From positions 33,429,183 to 33,493,182 of the forward strand of contig CM077116.1 of NCBI GenBank assembly GCA_039619475.1: 64,000 bases of DNA. The letters run 5' to 3'. This DNA is from Icerya purchasi. Lineage: Eukaryota; Arthropoda; Insecta; Hemiptera; Monophlebidae. Below, piece after piece: positions 61,577-64,000 of the stretch. A program made the translations under genes and the position numbers. The notes below the pieces were generated by a model that was given only the letters and a program-made list of their open reading frames with translations, was not told where the DNA came from and searched no databases. The stretch's first letter is position 1; each line of letters begins with the position of its first letter.

Positions 61577-63153
61577 CTAGTGATGGTCCAGAAATGGCGG
61601 TGCTGTTTTTTTGGTCAGTGCTCCGACAAATGAACGATTGTGATTCGGAGCAGTGATCAGAAACACACTGCTCACTGCTCCGACGACAATTGCTCCGACT
61701 ACTGCCCCAGAGCAGCGAGTGGGAAAACGGCGTTGTCTCTTCTGATATAAGTACCGCTGCTTCTATACTCATCCAGGCGCACTGTACACGTACACACACA
61801 TTAGAGCACATAGCCAGACAAAACAATTTGCGATTGGTAATTGACTGGACAACGAAATTGAACAAGTCAGCTCGATCAGATATTTGGGCACATTATTAAA
61901 CGATCGTATCAGTAATAAGGAAGAAATTCGTGGAAGGATCAAGCAAGCTAGACGTGTCTTTTTGGAAATGAAAAATTTGTCTACAAGCTTAACTATGAAC
62001 GCTCGAATGAGAGTGTTACGCTGTTACGTATCTCAGTATTATAATACGGATGTCAGTGCTGGAGAAAAGAAGATTCAAGCGTTTGAAATATATTTACATA
62101 TATAGGAGAATGTGTCGAATACCGTGGATCAAAAAAGTGAAGAACGAAGAAAGATGAAAAAGAATGCCAAATTTTTATCAACTATATATTAAAAGAAGGA
62201 AAGTGCTATATTTTGGACACGTGATGCGTGGAGATAAGTACGAATTATTACGGATTATTGTAGAAGGAAGAATTGACGGGATCGGTAGGAAGACCATATA
62301 ATTCATGAATAAAAGACTTGCGAATATGGGTTGGAAGCAGGACGGTGGATCTATTTCAAGGGGTTATATTAAGGGAATAGACTGCCAGATGAATCGCTAA
62401 CCTTCAGTAATGGAGAAGCATATACAAGAAGAAGAGCCGGACGAAATATGCGCCACCGTTGACGCTGCATGTCTTTTTCAGTTACACAATTTCCTTCATA
62501 ATCATGTTTCATCGTATTTTCCGAAAAATCAAATTGAATGATGAACGATTTAGAATTTACCACAAACACTAACATGTCCACACTTTTTTCCACTACTTTA
62601 TGGTATAAGTGCTATTTTTTTTTTTTGTTTCATTGCTATTATAAATACGAACAATGTCTAAAAAACAAATCAAATTCCAATATTAAATAATTAATTGCTT
62701 ATCATAAAAGATTTTGCTTCAATTTTATTTTAAATTCTTAAAAGTTATCTATCATTGAGCGAAACGCATGTATAAATATTGGAAAGAACTTTAACTTTTT
62801 TTTTTTTTTTTTTTTTTTTGTTGCATTAAAATCCGTTATGTGATTTACATGTATTTTTCTATTTCTTAAAATCTCATAAATACCGTTTTAAAAATATTTA
62901 TATTTTTAATTTCATTGTAAAACATAGAGTTTTTTTTAATGAAAAATCTGGAGAGCGGTGAACATATGTGATTAATTTTTTACTTTTTACATAGTCGCAA
63001 AATTTAATAAATCCTCAGTATAACAATATTTAAGTAGTAATCTTTATTATCTATTAGTCAAACACACATTTTGCACCCCAGTTGTGAGGGTAAAAATAAT
63101 AATTTTGTTTCGGAGCAACTGCTCCGGCAAATCAGTTGCCAAGCACATCTCTA
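61577..63153. mobile_element. hAT-like non-autonomous element, 1,577 bp
   Basis: Flanked by a perfect 8-bp duplication, ATTTGGAC (61569-61576 and 63154-63161), the length expected for hAT transposition. Imperfect terminal inverted repeats start TAGTGATGGTCC (left) and TAGAGATGTGCT (right, complement). Subterminal repeats of GCTCCGA or its complement occur at about 61619, 61653, 61677 and 61692 on the left, and as a CGGAGCAACTGCTCCG pair at about 63110-63125 on the right. It encodes no transposase. An RTE LINE 3' fragment sits inside. Confidence 0.8.
61845..62425 (+). pseudogene. RTE-type LINE 3' fragment inside hAT-like element
   Basis: Across phases the text reads SSIRYLGTLLNDRISNKEEI, RGRIKQARRVFLEMKNLSTS, MNARMRVLRCYVSQYY, RMCRIPWIKKVKNEER and KRRKVLYFGHVMRGDKYELL, then RIIVEGRIDGIGRK. 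These are the RT thumb, the 'fGHv.R' block and the Gly/Arg-rich C-terminal block of RTE-like LINEs. The end near 62425 (ACAAGAAGAAGAG) may be the tail. It lies wholly within 61577-63153 and is therefore a nested insertion or captured sequence. Stops and shifts are present. Confidence 0.75.
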
Positions 63154-63161
63154 ATTTGGAC
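63154..63161 (+). repeat. 8-bp target-site duplication, right
   Basis: ATTTGGAC, identical to the left copy at 61569-61576. Confidence 0.85.
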
Positions 63162-63164
63162 GCT

Positions 63165-63655
63165 AGTTCGTAAGATTCATCAAGTCCATTCTCACAGGAG
63201 GGATTTTGGGGGTTAACCCCCCCCCCCCCATGAGAACTGAAATAGTTATTATAAATACACAGAAATCTGAAAAAAATCAATAATTTAAAATAAATATTGA
63301 TGATTTTTTAAGGCGTTTTTACTTTTAAAAGGGAAAAGAAAAAATATGCTATGCAAAATTTTTTATTACGATCATAATCAATAACATATGTAATTTTTAT
63401 TAATGTTCATATACGGGGTAATTCATTTATGTAAATTATTAATATATAAATCAAAATGATGAAATAATAGTACGTATATTAATGAAAAATATATTTTTAT
63501 TTATAAAATTTACAAAAAAAATTGTCAACCCCCCCGCCGCCCCCTTCGAAATTCTGACCACGGGCCTGAGATTCATTAGGTATAAGTATTTCAATTAAGG
63601 ATTTATTTTGATTATTATTATTAGTAATTTTATTTGTTTTTTTCCATTTTCTCAT
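63165..63655. other. Interval with C-rich tracts
   Basis: C runs lie at about 63217-63229 and within CCCCCCGCCGCCCCC near 63530-63544. Otherwise AT-rich without coding. Confidence 0.5.
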
Positions 63656-63659
63656 TGTC

Positions 63660-64000
63660 TTTTTTTTTTTTTTTTTTTACCCCCCCTTGGGTTTGCTAGC
63701 AAAGAGCATTAGCCCAGCAAAAAGGAATAGATACATGGAATAGAATAGAAATTATATTTTTATTCTGTCGACAATGGAATCAAGAAAAACTGCTAGGACA
63801 GGAACAACCGAGATATAAGAGGCGTTGAAAGGAGCAAGAAGACCAAGCTTTAAAAGATGACAATAAAGTAACTCACGCTCGCAAGATAAACCGGAGCACT
63901 CGAAGAGCACGTGATTCACATCGCAAACATACTGGGAACCTTCAGGATCCAATGGACAAAAAGGAGATGCAGCCAAAGAGAAGCGATTTAGTGAAGAAGG
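63660..64000 (-). pseudogene. LINE family A, copy 5 (3' end, runs off window)
   Basis: Minus strand. The frame from about 63976 reads ASPFCPLDPEGSQYVCDVNH, VLFECSGLSCERELLYCHLL and ends FLDSIVDRIKI at about 63752. It has an intact-looking Cys/His knuckle (C...C..H....C) and the same DRIKI end as the 15.4-kb copy. Then comes the 3' region with a 29-base stem-loop (63688-63716) and an A tail (T's on plus, 63660-63678). The upstream RNase H and RT would lie beyond the window. Of the five copies it has the best-preserved C-terminus. Confidence 0.75.

Noticed and set aside
61557..61865. 102-codon minus frame across the left end of the hAT-like element
   Set aside because: It spans the target duplication and the subterminal repeats, so it is a shadow of the terminal sequence.

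Overview
This window looks like arthropod, most likely insect, nuclear DNA. It is AT-rich, has no dense open reading frames, and is full of short A/T and C/G runs, (TA)n, (AAT)n and (CA)n tracts. Almost everything that can be recognised is transposon debris: non-LTR retrotransposon (LINE) 3' ends, mariner, hAT, RAG1/Transib-like and Helentron-like DNA elements, tRNA-derived SINEs and foldback elements. One long dispersed repeat (about 6.18-6.42 kb, minus) matches a motif I remember from many arthropod genomes, especially Lepidoptera. The order cannot be fixed from the sequence alone. No intact multi-exon host gene, rRNA or functional tRNA was found.

Layout. 0-9.5 kb: SINE-like repeats, a LINE C-terminal remnant (1.2-1.8 kb), a tRNA-derived SINE (2.7 kb), a 450-bp foldback (5.5 kb), a 2.4-kb foldback whose right arm is split by a segment carrying a frameshifted ORF (6.5-8.9 kb), and a near-perfect palindrome with hammerhead-ribozyme-like motifs (9.3 kb). 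12.6-16.6 kb: three copies of one RNase H-bearing LINE family (here 'family A'; further copies at 34.2 and 63.7 kb) and a Helentron-like element (14.4 kb; second copy at 37.3 kb). 23-30 kb: a minus-strand LINE ('family B'; second copy at 43.5 kb), the best candidate host gene (25.5-26.0 kb, minus), and two RTE-type LINEs nested in opposite orientation (26.8-29.6 kb).

30-42 kb: a pair of 222-bp direct repeats, a 17-bp minisatellite, a decayed RAG1/Transib-like transposase (37.8-39.4 kb, minus), a short palindrome and a deleted mariner (41.1-42.0 kb). 43-55 kb: family B 3' end with poly(A), a Jockey-type RT fragment fused to a hAT transposase C-terminus (47 kb), a LINE 3' half with RNase H ('family C', 51-52.6 kb) and a nearly full-length mariner (54.1-55.3 kb). 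61.5-63.2 kb: a 1,577-bp hAT-like element with a perfect 8-bp target duplication and an RTE LINE 3' fragment inside it.

The elements do not cooperate in a pathway. All identified coding regions of mobile elements carry stops, frameshifts, truncations or lost catalytic residues. Family names rest on protein motifs read by eye and on recalled family signatures; no database search was run.
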